DNA from: Lunularia cruciata
Lineage: Eukaryota; Streptophyta; Marchantiopsida; Lunulariales; Lunulariaceae
Assembly: GCA_948567375.1 (NCBI GenBank)
Contig: OX419755.1
Coordinates: 69,692,944 to 69,756,943 of the forward strand
DNA: 64,000 nucleotides
Direction of reading: 5' to 3'
Below, piece after piece: positions 53,991 through 64,000 of this stretch. The position numbers and the translations under genes are program-made. The notes below the pieces were generated by a model that searched no databases, was not told the origin of the DNA, and saw only the letters and a program-made list of their open reading frames with translations. The first letter of the stretch is position 1, and every line of letters begins with the position of its first letter.

Positions 53991-56900
53991 ATGCCGAAGT
54001 CAATTATGCCTCTAGTTTTACCGGAACAAAACCTTGAGAAGAAGAAAGCAGCATCTCGTAGTTGGCTGCTGCTTGATGCAAATGGGGACACAATGATGCT
54101 AGAAGTCGACAAGTATGCCATAATGCACAGAGTTGGAATTCATGCTCGAGATCTTCGCATACTTGATCCCCTGTTATCATATCCGTCGACGATATTAGGA
54201 CGTGAACGGGCAATAGTCCTCAATCTGGAGGCATTTCTCTACTCTTTTCTATTTCACGACTTCTTTTGGCGTATAGCATGTTACCTTGTGTCTGCTTGTC
54301 CATTGTATGTAACGTCCACTCAGTGCGAATGATAGCAATCGGCTCCGGTTTTAGACCAGATAATAAGATTTCTAGACAGCTACCGGTATTTCTTAGATAG
54401 GCAGTTGATAACCGAGCTCTTCCATCAGATGATAACCGAGCTCTTCCGTTTAAGATTCACTTTTATACTCATCAAGTTCCCCTATTACGGTCAGCTTTCG
54501 ATGTTTCTAACTTTTTCTGGATTTCTCATGACACCTTCTTTTGCAGCACATAAAGGCCATCATCACAGCCGAAGAGGTATTTTGAACTGTTATTTCAGTT
54601 ATTTTTCCCCCTACCATGCTTATGGAATGCTTTCGTATGCTTGAGGAGGACCCTGGACTACTTTTGTATATAGCCTTGCGATTTAAGTCTTGGATACGGG
54701 ACCGGGGTCTATAAACGGGTTCTGTATTCCATTACTCAATAAGTAGTCTGGAGAGTTTTCTTACCCGTTAGGTGTCTAAGTCTTCCGCAAACTTAAGTAG
54801 CCAATAGCGTGTCTGAGAATTTTACTCAGAAACCCTGGACGATGGGTGCGCTTTGAGCATCTACTGGAAGCTGAAATAGGACCTGATATAGTAAAACATG
54901 TTGTTATCTAGCACCATGTGATGCTTTCACGGTTTATGGACCAGCGCTTAACTAGTGCATACCCGCAAATTTATCTACTTATCCATATCTGTATATAAGT
55001 AGACGAATTTGCGGTTGACGTTTTTCCCCTGGGGTTCCTCTGTTGGTTCTCACATGAGTTGAGGATATTTTATTTTATATTTTGGTCGCCGAGAGGAAGA
55101 CTCATCCTTATTTGCATACCTACATTCAATTACCTCCTTCCACCTTTGACCGTGCAAAATATTTGTTGTCGTAATGCATCGGATCTGCTAATCAAGACTT
55201 TGAACTCCTGGAAAAATTTGCAGGTACTCTTACGAAATCCACATGATGAGTATGTCATTCCTATCGTGGAAGAGTTATGCCGCAGACTGCCTCCTCGAAG
55301 TGGGCGAAAGCATGTGGATGCCTCTGCTCTCGCTGGGTATGACGAGAACAATGAGAAGGAACATAAAGATGGGTCATCGTGGGACCCGCAAAATGATAAT
55401 CATGATTCTAGTGCCGATGGTGAGTTGTCCAATATCCATCAAGTCAACTCAGGGTATTTTGGACAGTTGGCTTTGTCATTTCTTATCTATTAGTGACTCC
55501 TAAGTGATGAGCACAGAAGAAAATGGAATCATCACAGACGTCTTGTCTTTGTGTTAGTGCCCCCGTTTGAATTCCGGGCCTTGGAGGTGGCTCTGGAAGC
55601 CATATGCAGTTTCTTGGACGCCCGAACAACCGAGTTGGAAACTAGTGCGTATCCTGCTCTTGATGAACTAACTAAAAAGGTAGGAAATGATTTTCCAAAT
55701 TTCTCGGTAGTAAGCGTAGAATTTCTGCACGCTCCGCCTAGATGGCTTTCTGAAACCCGTATGCGTTGGCTTCTGAACCTGGAAGATTTTACTAGGTCTG
55801 GATTTTTGCAGACTGACCTAGTCATATATCCTGCAGATTAGTAGCCGAAACCTGGATCGCGTCAGGAAGTTGAAAAGTGGCATGACCAGGTTGACAGCTC
55901 GTATTCAGAAGGTAATGCCGCTCTTGTAATAAGCATTTATATGAGCACATTGAGCTCTAATAGTTATTCTCAAGCTTGTTACATGCTAACTGTGATTATA
56001 TCGTAACTAGATGCATTACTGCTTGTCTCGATTATTTCTTATATATTTCTTACTCTGATGATTCTATTGGACAGAACTCTGCCGTTCATATCCTGAGTAA
56101 TTGCAGAAATCTAGACTCAGGCACCTATTGATTCCCGCTAATGAAGGCTCTAGGTGGCGATGGTGCATTGATGCTCATCATTCTGTTATTGTTACTTCTG
56201 GCCTCGGTAGATTAGATTGCAACGCATCTTACCTTAGTAAGGATTCTTCATTGCGAGATTCACTCACTTCTTCCAGAGATATGTTATAACCGTGGATAAT
56301 TCACTCATATATCTGTTCAGAGATCTGCTGAGGTTTGAAGACTGTCTCTCACCTTGATACAAATTTGTGTTGATTCGATATTAATGGTTGTTAAGATGGG
56401 CAGCTTGCTCAATCTTATGTTTTCTCCATACTATCTAGTTCATAGTTCAGCATCCTTTCAGCACTTTCTGCTCTCATCAACCTATATCCTTTCAGCATTT
56501 CTGCTCTCATCTACCTATATCCTTTCAGCACTTTCAGCATCCTTTCATATATAGAGTTATATATGTTGTTCTCGATATGTTGCATTTATGCCTTTGCTTC
56601 AGGTTACATTCGATGCACTCTAATTTAGGAATTTGTCACTATTCTCGTGTTGAGGATATCTTGGTTACCTTTCATATGCACTTAATGCGTTTTGGATCAC
56701 CCGTTCCTTAATGGCTTCTGCTCTGATCTACCAATATCCTTTCAGTACGACATACTCTACCCAGTCCTCCAACAGGCGGTCTAACGGATCTTCCTCGATT
56801 TTCCTTCCTTCGTCCTCTGTGCAATCTCACATTTTCATGTTTTCATTCGTTCGGGCTGACTCTAGGTTCTTCCTCGACTTGTGTTTTAGTTGCTGCTACA

Positions 56901-59900
56901 TGCTCTTTCTACTCGGGTCTATACTTATCTTTCGCTTCTGGCTCTTCATGTCGATTTCATTTCTCTTCTTGCACTTTTGTTATGTTTCCGCTGTGTAATT
57001 GGAGGCCTTTGGTATATCGGTTTTACTCTCCATTTGTTTCCATGTTAGGTTTATTTCTGCTATCGTTTGATCAGAGGATTGACATATTGCTTACTTTACA
57101 TATCTTGCATCTCATTTGCATTTAATGAGTTCTGGATCCCCCGTTCCTCGAACGGCTTCTGTCCTCGTTTTGCTACTATCCTGCTACTTGTATATAGGTG
57201 TTACTCTTGAAACAATTGATCTTTCGCATTTGATCTGTTAGATTCTTTACCTTATTTAGGGTTTCATTGCTCATCTCGATTTGCACATATCATGTTTACA
57301 TTTCATATACACCATTTGCACGTAATGAGTTCTGGATCCTCCGATTTTTGAACGGCTTCAGCTCTCATGTCTGAATATATATATATACTGGTTGTGTTTT
57401 AGGCCTCATGTGTCCATAGCACATGCTGCGATATACTCTATCCGGTCGGTCTTCTAACGCTTCGCACTACATCCCCGTTCTCTGAACTATTTCCAGGCTT
57501 CTTTCTTCTCACCTAAACCAGTTTTAGTTGCGTTTGTCTCAGCCATAATTACTTACTCTCCTTTCTCACACCGTGCTCCACTCCAACTATCTCCAGCACC
57601 TACTTTCTTTCTTCGCATACCTGTCTGCCTGTCCCACGGATCTTCCAAGACTTTAGATTTCAAGGCTTCTTCTCGAATTCCAGACTTCAGTTTAACCGAA
57701 TCTTTTCTCGCCTGGCTCGTTTGGTCGTCAATTCCCTGTGGTGTTCATTTCTATACATGTGTTGTTTATCTGTTAACGTTTACTCAATGCATGCTACGGG
57801 TGTTGCTCTTTAGATGTTATTAGGTTGAGTTTACTTCTGCTTACATTCGATCAGGTGTATCCATTTCATCGCCTTTCCAGGTTTTATACTAGTTTCGACT
57901 TGCACATGTTTTGCATATATTCCATATCATGCAAATGGGTATATGCATATACCCATTTGCATTCAATGAGTTCTGGATCTCCCGTTCCTCAAACGGCTTC
58001 TGTCCTCATTTTCCTATATCCTTTCAGCACATTTGATTCACTGCAAATTTAAAATTCTATACGTTCTTTCTAAATACTGAAACTCAACTCTTCTGCCATC
58101 CATACTTCCTTCCCGATTGTTCCTCTCCCTCTGCACAATTGATGTCTTCAATCGTACTCACCACTTTTTATCATCTAATGGCTGCACTGAATGCAGATGT
58201 CCAGTTCTCGGTCAGATACATATCGGTGTCACCATACCGCTCATTGTTGGTACTTATATCAACTCTTCCTAAAAGACATATGGCAAGTGTAATCGAATAG
58301 TGTTGTCTCCATCTGAGTGTGCAGGTGAGAGATGAACTTGAACAGTTATTGGATGACGACGAAGATATGGCTGACCTCTTTTTAACAAGAAAGATGGTCG
58401 GAGCTAGCTCGCCAACCGCAACATCTGTGGTACCAAGTTGGGTGCCAGCATCTCCAACAATAGGGTCACGAATATCTCGTGCTAGCAGAGCCAGCACTGT
58501 TACATCATACGGACATGGATCAGATGATGTTGAAGAACTGGAGATGTTGCTGGAGGTACAACATTTGCAGGAAGACTCTATTTTATCGACTGCTACTCAT
58601 GTTTTATGCTGATGTGGACATAGCATAGGTGCTGGTGGTCCACTCAAATATATACAATTGGTGCTCGCTCTTTCCACTTGATTTTCGTGACTACGAGCAA
58701 GAACCAAATCACCTATTTAAGTACTTTCATGTTCTTTGCAGGCGTACTTCATGCAGATCGATGGCACGTTGAATAAAGTTACTACAGTTAAGTATGATCA
58801 TGTGTATATTTACCTGTCCTTTCAGCAAGGACCCTCAAAGGTTCCAGGGATGCACCACTTGTTTACACTTCTTTTTGCGTGCTTACAGCTCCGGGAATAT
58901 ATCGATGACACGGAGGATTATATCAACATTCAGGTATCGTCAGCAGGCACCCTATCATTCTTTCTATAGCAATTATGCACCACCGGAGGCCTGGCGTGGT
59001 GGCATATTTGCTGGGGTTTTAAAACCTCACTTCACGAGCAAATCTCTCAATGAACCAGTACAGAGTTTTTGGCCAACTAGATAGACTATTAGAACATTTC
59101 AGTGCTTTTAATATTGGTGGTACCACCAAACCGAGGTGGTGGTTCGGTGGTTGTATCATGAAATGTCAAAGGGCTTGAGATTTCTCCAGGTCAATGTATC
59201 GTTCGCTCTCCAAATATGCCCGTTTATCCGGGTGGTGAAACATTTCCTGCAGAGCAATTTTGGATGAGTTCAAGTTATATGAAGTTCTACTTTATACTCT
59301 AAACTCCCAGCGCCTTTTAGTCTGCAGCTTCTCTCTAACAGTCTTTTCTGCTGTGTTGACTTGTTTATGCAGCTAGATAATCACCGCAATCGCCTTATTC
59401 AGGTCCCTTTTGATCTCTCGCATAGTTCATACACATTTTGTGATGGCTCAGATTTACACTGGATAAGTACTGTCGAGGTGGATGTGAAGTTTATGATCTC
59501 TTGTCCTCCTTAGAAACTAGATAGTGCCATACCTGCTATTTAAGGTCATGTTGAATAAGTCCTTGTATCATTACACTTTGTGATCTGCAGTTGGAACTCA
59601 TCCTAAGCTCCGCAACGGTGGTGATGGCGATATATTCTCTGGTGGCCGCAATATTCGGGATGAATCTGCCATATAAATGGAATGAAGGGTATGGCTACGT
59701 GTTCAAATGGGTAAGTTTCTGCGGTGATTGTCCTGATCCCAGCCGTCATGTTTGATGTGATAATTTTTATTCAGTTGTGTGATTCTACAGTCGAATCTTA
59801 TACCTGTAGTGGTACCGAACAGGTGGTCATTCTTGGTGGTGCAGGGAGCTTGTCCATGTTTTTGATGGTTTTGGGTTGGGCACGCTACAAACGGCTAATT

Positions 59901-59909
59901 GGAACGTGA
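53991..59909 (+). CDS. MRS2/MGT-like: MRS2/MGT-type magnesium transporter (CorA superfamily), 11 exons
   Basis: Plant MRS2/MGT proteins are pentameric Mg2+ channels with two C-terminal membrane helices. Exons: 53991-54230, 54547-54576, 55224-55419, 55558-55679, 55837-55911, 58325-58555, 58742-58786, 58889-58933, 59373-59402, 59591-59710, 59823-59909; 406 residues in total, the usual family length. All junctions keep frame and all but the first intron are GT-AG. Landmarks: [19 protein letters not shown] and [12 protein letters not shown] in exon 1, [14 protein letters not shown] [20 protein letters not shown] in exon 4, [16 protein letters not shown] across exons 6-7, [20 protein letters not shown] across exons 8-9, and in exon 10 the first membrane helix ending in the signature Gly-Met-Asn ([13 protein letters not shown]). 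Exon 11 supplies the second helix ([19 protein letters not shown]) and a basic tail. The start was chosen as the first ATG of the frame; no plastid or mitochondrial presequence is evident, so a plasma-membrane or endomembrane site is likely. Intron 5 is 2.4 kb and repeat-filled. Confidence 0.92.
54231..54546 (+). other. GC-AG first intron of the MRS2/MGT gene
   Basis: The coding sequence stops being homologous after AATCTGGAG at 54230, and the next exon (CACATAAAGG at 54547) follows a standard TTTTGCAG. The only junction that keeps frame and family sequence puts GC at the donor: GAG|GCATTT. GC-AG introns are a known minor class of U2 introns. Confidence 0.6.
54963..55014. repeat. Imperfect foldback of 20-nt arms in intron 2
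   Basis: CCGCAAATTTATCTACTTAT (54963-54982) pairs with ATAAGTAGACGAATTTGCGG (54995-55014) at 18 of 20 positions around a 12-nt loop. It lies in the 647-bp second intron of the magnesium transporter gene. A tiny terminal-inverted-repeat element or a structured RNA are possible readings. Confidence 0.8.
56400..58030 (+). repeat. Family E repeat fragments in intron 5 of the MRS2/MGT gene
   Basis: The family E 3' end occurs four times in the same orientation as the gene: about 56681-56720, 57121-57162, 57321-57365 and 57961-58010. Each has the block ATGAGTTCTGGAT then CCGTTCC..GAACGG then CTTCTG. Upstream parts of the family also recur (TGTCCATAGCACATGCTGCGA near 57410 matches TCCATAGCGCTGGTTGTGA near 61828). 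The intron therefore grew by repeated or tandem family E insertions. GT-AG splice signals at its ends are intact. Confidence 0.75.
57929..57962. repeat. Perfect 34-bp palindrome
   Basis: ATGCAAATGGGTATATG is followed directly by its exact reverse complement, with no spacer. It ends at the start of the family E 3' block (CAATGAGTTCTGGAT) in intron 5. The outer eight bases ATGCAAAT on each side are octamer-like sequences. Confidence 0.95.
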
Positions 59910-61049
59910 GGATGGATGTCATAAGCGAATTGAAAGCTGAGATCACTTACTTCAGGATTAGTTAACCGAGTTTTTGATACTGTACTATTCATTCATATTT
60001 GATCGTAGGCAATGACTTAGGCTTAGTCGTAATGTTCCTTGTTTATCTGGTGCCGTTCATTGGATATTCTTTCTAGCTGTACAAATCAGTGCTGATCTTA
60101 ATATCAAGAGGTCCTCCATAAATCCAAAGTTCACCATTACTTTTTTGGGGTAGGGGACTTGGAGTCTTGCTTTGAAGCTGTTGGGAGATTTACCGTGAAC
60201 ATACGAGGACACTCTAGATAGGACCTTTCCCTGGTCCGTTAGAGATGGAACTTAGATTTAAAGAGGGCGAAATAGATGGAAAGAAAACCTGAGTGAATGA
60301 AATCATCCACTTGAGCACCCTAAACTAAATCATCCACTTAATCAAAATCATTTTAGTTTGCAATGTAGAAGCACTACCATGGCAAGATGGAAAAGCGAAG
60401 CGAATTTGAGTCGAAAGGAAATATGGAGTGCAAACCGTAGGCGAGATAAGCCTCATTAGCGAAGAAAGCAAATACAAAGCTAACGAATACTGCTGTGCAA
60501 TAGAAAAGGTCGAAGAAGGGGATTCTCGTGCGTGCAAAGTAAACAAGCACGGAAAGGAACATGCGATAAAAGAACTTGGGCGAGTGAAGAGGTCTCCTTT
60601 GTAAATAGAGGAATGGCCTTCGCCCTTAGGTGATTCGTTTCAATTATTGTATAGTTGGCGACTAAGACCCATCATAAGAGTATATTGTCCACTTGGGTTT
60701 TGAGAATTATTTGAGTTCATCTAGGCTTGTTTCCAAATGGTTTTTGGATTTCCGACGGTACCTCTCATCGTACCATTATGTAACTTTTGGAATCTGGAAT
60801 AGAAAATATTCAAATGAATCGATAATGTGTAGATGTTTGAGCCAATATATTACGGAGACGATCAAACAGAAGTACAAGATTAGAAATGCAGAATAAGTGA
60901 AACAGGACAATAAATTACACAGGACAAAGAATTGTGGTCAACTCAAAGAGATAAATCATTCACCTATAAATAAACAAATTAGTAATAAATTATCAATAGA
61001 TATTTTGAAAATCATCATATTCTAAATATCAGAGGTATATATATATATG
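59910..61049. other. 3' flank of the MRS2/MGT gene, no further gene recognised
   Basis: The likely 3' untranslated region follows the TGA at 59907-59909; AATATCAAGAGG near 60098 and similar text give no clear poly-A signal. The open frames at 60325-60562 (minus) and 60693-60896 (plus) have no known motif. Confidence 0.5.
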
Positions 61050-61068
61050 TATATCATTATGAAACATA

Positions 61069-62233
61069 GTGATAGTTTTTCCCTTAAACTCAAATACCAT
61101 TCCGTGACTCCTGAAGTGGATAAATATACACGGCCTACCAGTATTTGCCATGTGGACTTTGATAGTTTGCTTATGGACACATGGGCCCACCTAGTCCTTC
61201 ACTTCATACTAGGCTGATTTTGCATCCATTCTTTGCACTTTCACTAGATTCCCTCACTCATTTCAGTGCTTTTATTTGTTTCTCTGTTTTCCTTTGTTTC
61301 TCCTTTTTGAGTTGCCTAGTCCTCTCCCATGTAACGGCGATGTTTCTTGCTCCACCCTTGTATCACTCATGCACCTTTGCTTCATTATTTCTCTTTGTTA
61401 TGTCTTGGATTTTCTCTCTAGTAATGCATGTTTGTGATTTTTGGGATCGATCAGGTATGTCTCGTCTTCTTCCCTCTTACTCATGTGGATTCTTTTCTTT
61501 CGTGCATGATACTCATTATGTGGTTGAGACTTCTGTGCTTATTTCTGTACCTACACTTCTGCTTGCCCTTTACTTCCACATTTCAATTTTGGTTCTTCTG
61601 TTCTTTCAACACTCCCACTACTTATGAGCGGCACTTTAGGGGAGCAACCGAGTTTGCCTTGGCACTCATGAGTTTTTGAGCAGAAACTCGGTACGAGGGG
61701 TACTCACAATTGGTCAGCTACTTCCACATTGCATGAGGCACTAATGAAGTCACATGTGTTTTCGTGCATGTTTACTATGGCCGCCTTGTGCTTCCCTTGG
61801 CTGTTTAGCGTCTCAGGACTCCAGCGTCCATAGCGCTGGTTGTGATATACTCTATATCATGTCCTCCTATGCTTCACTCTCATTACCCTTTGACCTATTT
61901 ATGCAGCCACATCATTTGAGAACTCTTGTTTTGTTCCACTCTTCCATTCCCCAGCTAATTCCCTCCCTAGTATTTTCCCCTTCGCTCTTTGATTGCTTTT
62001 TGCTTTGCACTCTCGTATCTACAATGTTCTTACCCGACTCCAGCCGTACGCCATTGGTTATTTTCAATTTGTTTCAATTACGCTTTTGCTGCAAGTTACA
62101 TTCAATGCATTCTACATTAGGGATTTCACACTACTCTAGCATTGTGATTCATGTACATATTGTTATTAATCATTTGCACTTCATGAGTTCTGGATAACCC
62201 GTTCCCAAAACGGCTTACGTTCTCGTATACCAA
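61069..62233 (+). mobile_element. Family E insertion with 19-bp target duplication
   Basis: TATATCATTATGAAACATA stands at 61050-61068 and again at 62234-62252, so 1165 bp were inserted with duplication of the target. The 3' end has ATGAGTTCTGGATAACC, a short stem CCGTT...AACGG and the end TATACCAA. The stretch 61640-62233 aligns with the minus strand of 26697-27580. A 19-bp duplication and no terminal repeats suit target-primed reverse transcription, with a 5'-truncated copy. The open frames at 61181-61679 and 61754-62197 are not supported as proteins. Confidence 0.75.
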
Positions 62234-62339
62234 TATATCATTATGAAACATATATCGTTATATAATATACATAATGGTTAATATTTTATGTTATAAAAAT
62301 ATAATTAATATGTAATTAATATATAATTTAAATTATTAT

Positions 62340-62870
62340 GATAATTATTCACATTCCATTTGAATTAAATTTCACTCAAATCATCTTAAACTTTGTGGTC
62401 TATCTATAATGGACCTTGGTTACAATTAAATTATATTTACTCTAATCAAGATGTGATGTTCATCAATTTTTGTCCATCATATCCATGAGTTTGACAGTTC
62501 TACCTTAGGTAAATGAGGTCTCTAGAGTTGCACCTTGAAGGTATACCGCTTGGTTCAATTTGGCTCTATAGTCCTAACTACACCATTGACGACAAAACTA
62601 GTGATGCAAATGGTATAGATGACAATGGGTCTCATGGTGTGATCAATAGTTTTAGCACAAAAGTTGGCCATTGTTAAGTAGTCTATGAGCAACTACTAAT
62701 ATAAGTATGATTGTTAAGATTATCACTCTAATGTCCAAGAAAATTAGCTTTGGCATTACAAATATATTGACAATTATTGTGCGTATATACATTGCTACAC
62801 CGTTGTCAACATCATATATTATAGAAGCATAACGTATACACAAATCATACATAAATTCTAAAGTACCACA
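62340..62870 (-). repeat. Family A LTR, reversed
   Basis: Starts at 62870 with TGTGGTACTTTAG on the minus strand and matches 17596-18145 by its internal blocks (ATGTATGATTTGTG, TGATGTTGACAACGGTGT, GTTGCTCATAGACTACTT). The far end near 62340 is approximate because of AT-rich decay. Confidence 0.7.
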
Positions 62871-64000
62871 ATTGTCACCCTAGCTAGCATTTAGGTCTCT
62901 CTAACTCTAGAGAGCTATCTACTCCAAATATGTGATATGTCATAAGGTAGGCAAAGATCAAGAGGCCAAGTGCTATCAAAGCACATTGTTAATCCCTTGT
63001 CTACAATCTATATCACATAAAGAATGGATTAACTATAGGTCGAGTACATCAAAGACATATCTATTGTCCTCGAAGAACCTCCGTGAGAGGAGTCATCAAA
63101 TATATGATACACCATCCTTTAAAATAAATATCATACAATAACATTGTAGCAACTCCACCAAAATAGCCATATAACATACATTGCAAGCCTATAGGTACAA
63201 CTGTCAAGCTTAGATCTGCATGCCATCAATGTTTGGGAAGTGGCATTATGCACAATTGTGCACATGATCCTTCCAAAAAATACCATCATGCATTTCCAAC
63301 ATGAGGACTGCAAAAGGCAAAACCTCACACATTCTCAAGATAGTGTGGCATGTAGTTACATCAAGTGTAGTTGGTGCAATTTGCTATAGATATACATAAT
63401 CACACAAATGAGTCAATGGATCAAAGGTTTATAGCCTCTTTCATGAATAGCAGATGAATCAATGGATCAAAGGATCAAAGGTTTATAACCTCTTCCATGA
63501 ATAGTAGCATAGCATAAGGTATCCTATGTTGAGCAATTGCTAAGTTCTCAAAGTCTATCCACATCGCTCTCTGAAAGGTCTATGCATGTTGAGAACATGT
63601 TCTTACCCATAGATTTGGATCATCTAGGTCCAAAACTACAATAACATCATGAAAAATAGCTATTGGTAAATCTGGAACTTGTCCATATAATAGAAAGTAA
63701 AGAGAGAAGGATGTTAAGGAGACATGCAAGGTGAACGGATAGCCCATGGTCAACCAAGATAATTGGAGATCCCAATATCCCAAGTGACCTCTCTACAAAT
63801 GTCTTTACACAATCTTCTCTTCATTGCATGAACTCTCTTTGCTAAGCCATCTCTCTTAAGGTGATCTTGGGATGTAATATGGTGATCAATCAAGGTCTTG
63901 TCACACTTGAAACTCTCCAAAGAACTCTACCTGATCAATAAAAACCTCAATTGATGCACCAAAGTGACTTAGAACCCAATCCAAGAATGAGTAAGCTATC
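62871..64000 (-). pseudogene. Family A integrase end and PHD finger, second copy
   Basis: Minus-strand frame 63783-63580 gives SLYFLLYGQVPDLPIAIFHD and VLDLDDPNLWVRTCSQHA, matching 16767-16991. From 63370 to 63000 the region aligned to the PHD finger reads MLYGYFGGVATMLLYD where the first copy has MLCGSFGGAATMLVCD, so three zinc-ligand Cys positions are Tyr here. A downstream GGTTCTTCGAGGACAATAG equals the GQW end of the finger with Trp turned to a stop. The copy is dead, but shared structure shows the finger belongs to the family. Confidence 0.7.

Larger units (their letters stand above)
62340..64000 (-). mobile_element. Family A gypsy element, second copy, reversed and cut by the window end
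   Basis: On the minus strand the end of integrase (63783 downward), the PHD region and the LTR follow each other as in 16760-18145. The 3' LTR and the C-terminal part of Pol are present; the methyltransferase region would lie beyond the window end. Divergence from the first copy is considerable. Confidence 0.8.

Noticed and set aside
56050..56080. Hammerhead-ribozyme-like CTGATGA
   Set aside because: The second core block GAAA and a matching stem arrangement are missing; searches by eye near the family E ends gave no full core either.
61181..62197. Two open frames of 147-148 codons rich in Phe, Leu and Ser
   Set aside because: They lie inside the truncated family E insertion; composition is low-complexity and the aligned region at 26.7-27.6 kb does not keep the frames.
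61069..62233. Helitron interpretation of family E because of the hairpin near its 3' end
   Set aside because: Helitrons do not duplicate their target and end in CTRR; here a 19-bp duplication is present and the end is CCAA.

Overview
This is nuclear DNA of a land plant. The evidence is an 11-exon MRS2/MGT-type magnesium transporter gene, a BPS1-like plant-specific gene, and a mass of old, nested Ty3/gypsy retroelements with plant-type LTRs and chromodomains. An animal- or alga-style reverse transcriptase remnant and a gypsy element carrying a DNA methyltransferase make a non-flowering plant (bryophyte, lycophyte, fern or gymnosperm) my preferred guess, but the sequence alone does not settle the lineage. 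There are no rRNA or tRNA genes, no CRISPR arrays and no bacterial operons.

Layout. 1-818: LTR end of an RT-less LTR family (called D here). 924-18145: a large gypsy element (family A) in the order LTR, gag with CCHC knuckles, protease, cytosine-C5 methyltransferase domain, RT, RNase H, integrase, PHD finger, LTR. It is split by a 7.4-kb family D element (5214-12595, 5-bp target duplication AGTAT). 18146-18725: a second truncated A LTR, then the chromodomain tail and 3' LTR of a chromovirus (family B). 18726-23999: a family C chromovirus lacking its 5' LTR. 24000-26190: a reversed family D fragment. 26200-26465: a scrap of family A pol. 26697-29262: a reversed, 5'-truncated retroelement with a YVDD reverse transcriptase, ending at a (TA)32 tract. 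31186-32289: the BPS1-like gene. About 36000-42120: two further family D copies, one holding a solo family B LTR with TSD TCAAG. 43746-50002: a complete but dead family C chromovirus. 51733-52971: a possible small two-exon gene on the minus strand. 53991-59909: the MRS2/MGT gene, with repeat fragments in its 2.4-kb fifth intron. 61069-62233: a copy of the same repeat flanked by a 19-bp target duplication. About 62340-64000: a second, reversed family A copy.

How the parts relate. Only two protein-coding host genes are convincing: the Mg2+ transporter and the BPS1-like protein. The rest is a retroelement graveyard. Three gypsy families place a chromatin-reader module after the integrase (chromodomain in B and C, PHD finger in A). 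Family A in addition encodes a DNMT3-like methyltransferase between protease and RT, in one continuous frame with pol. Nearly all in-frame stops in the elements look like CAG-to-TAG or CGA-to-TGA changes, and zinc-ligand Cys codons have become Tyr, as expected from decay of methylated cytosines. The D family has no recognisable polymerase, yet a shared N-terminal domain plus acidic and coiled-coil regions recurs in several copies, so it looks like a non-autonomous LTR family with its own protein.
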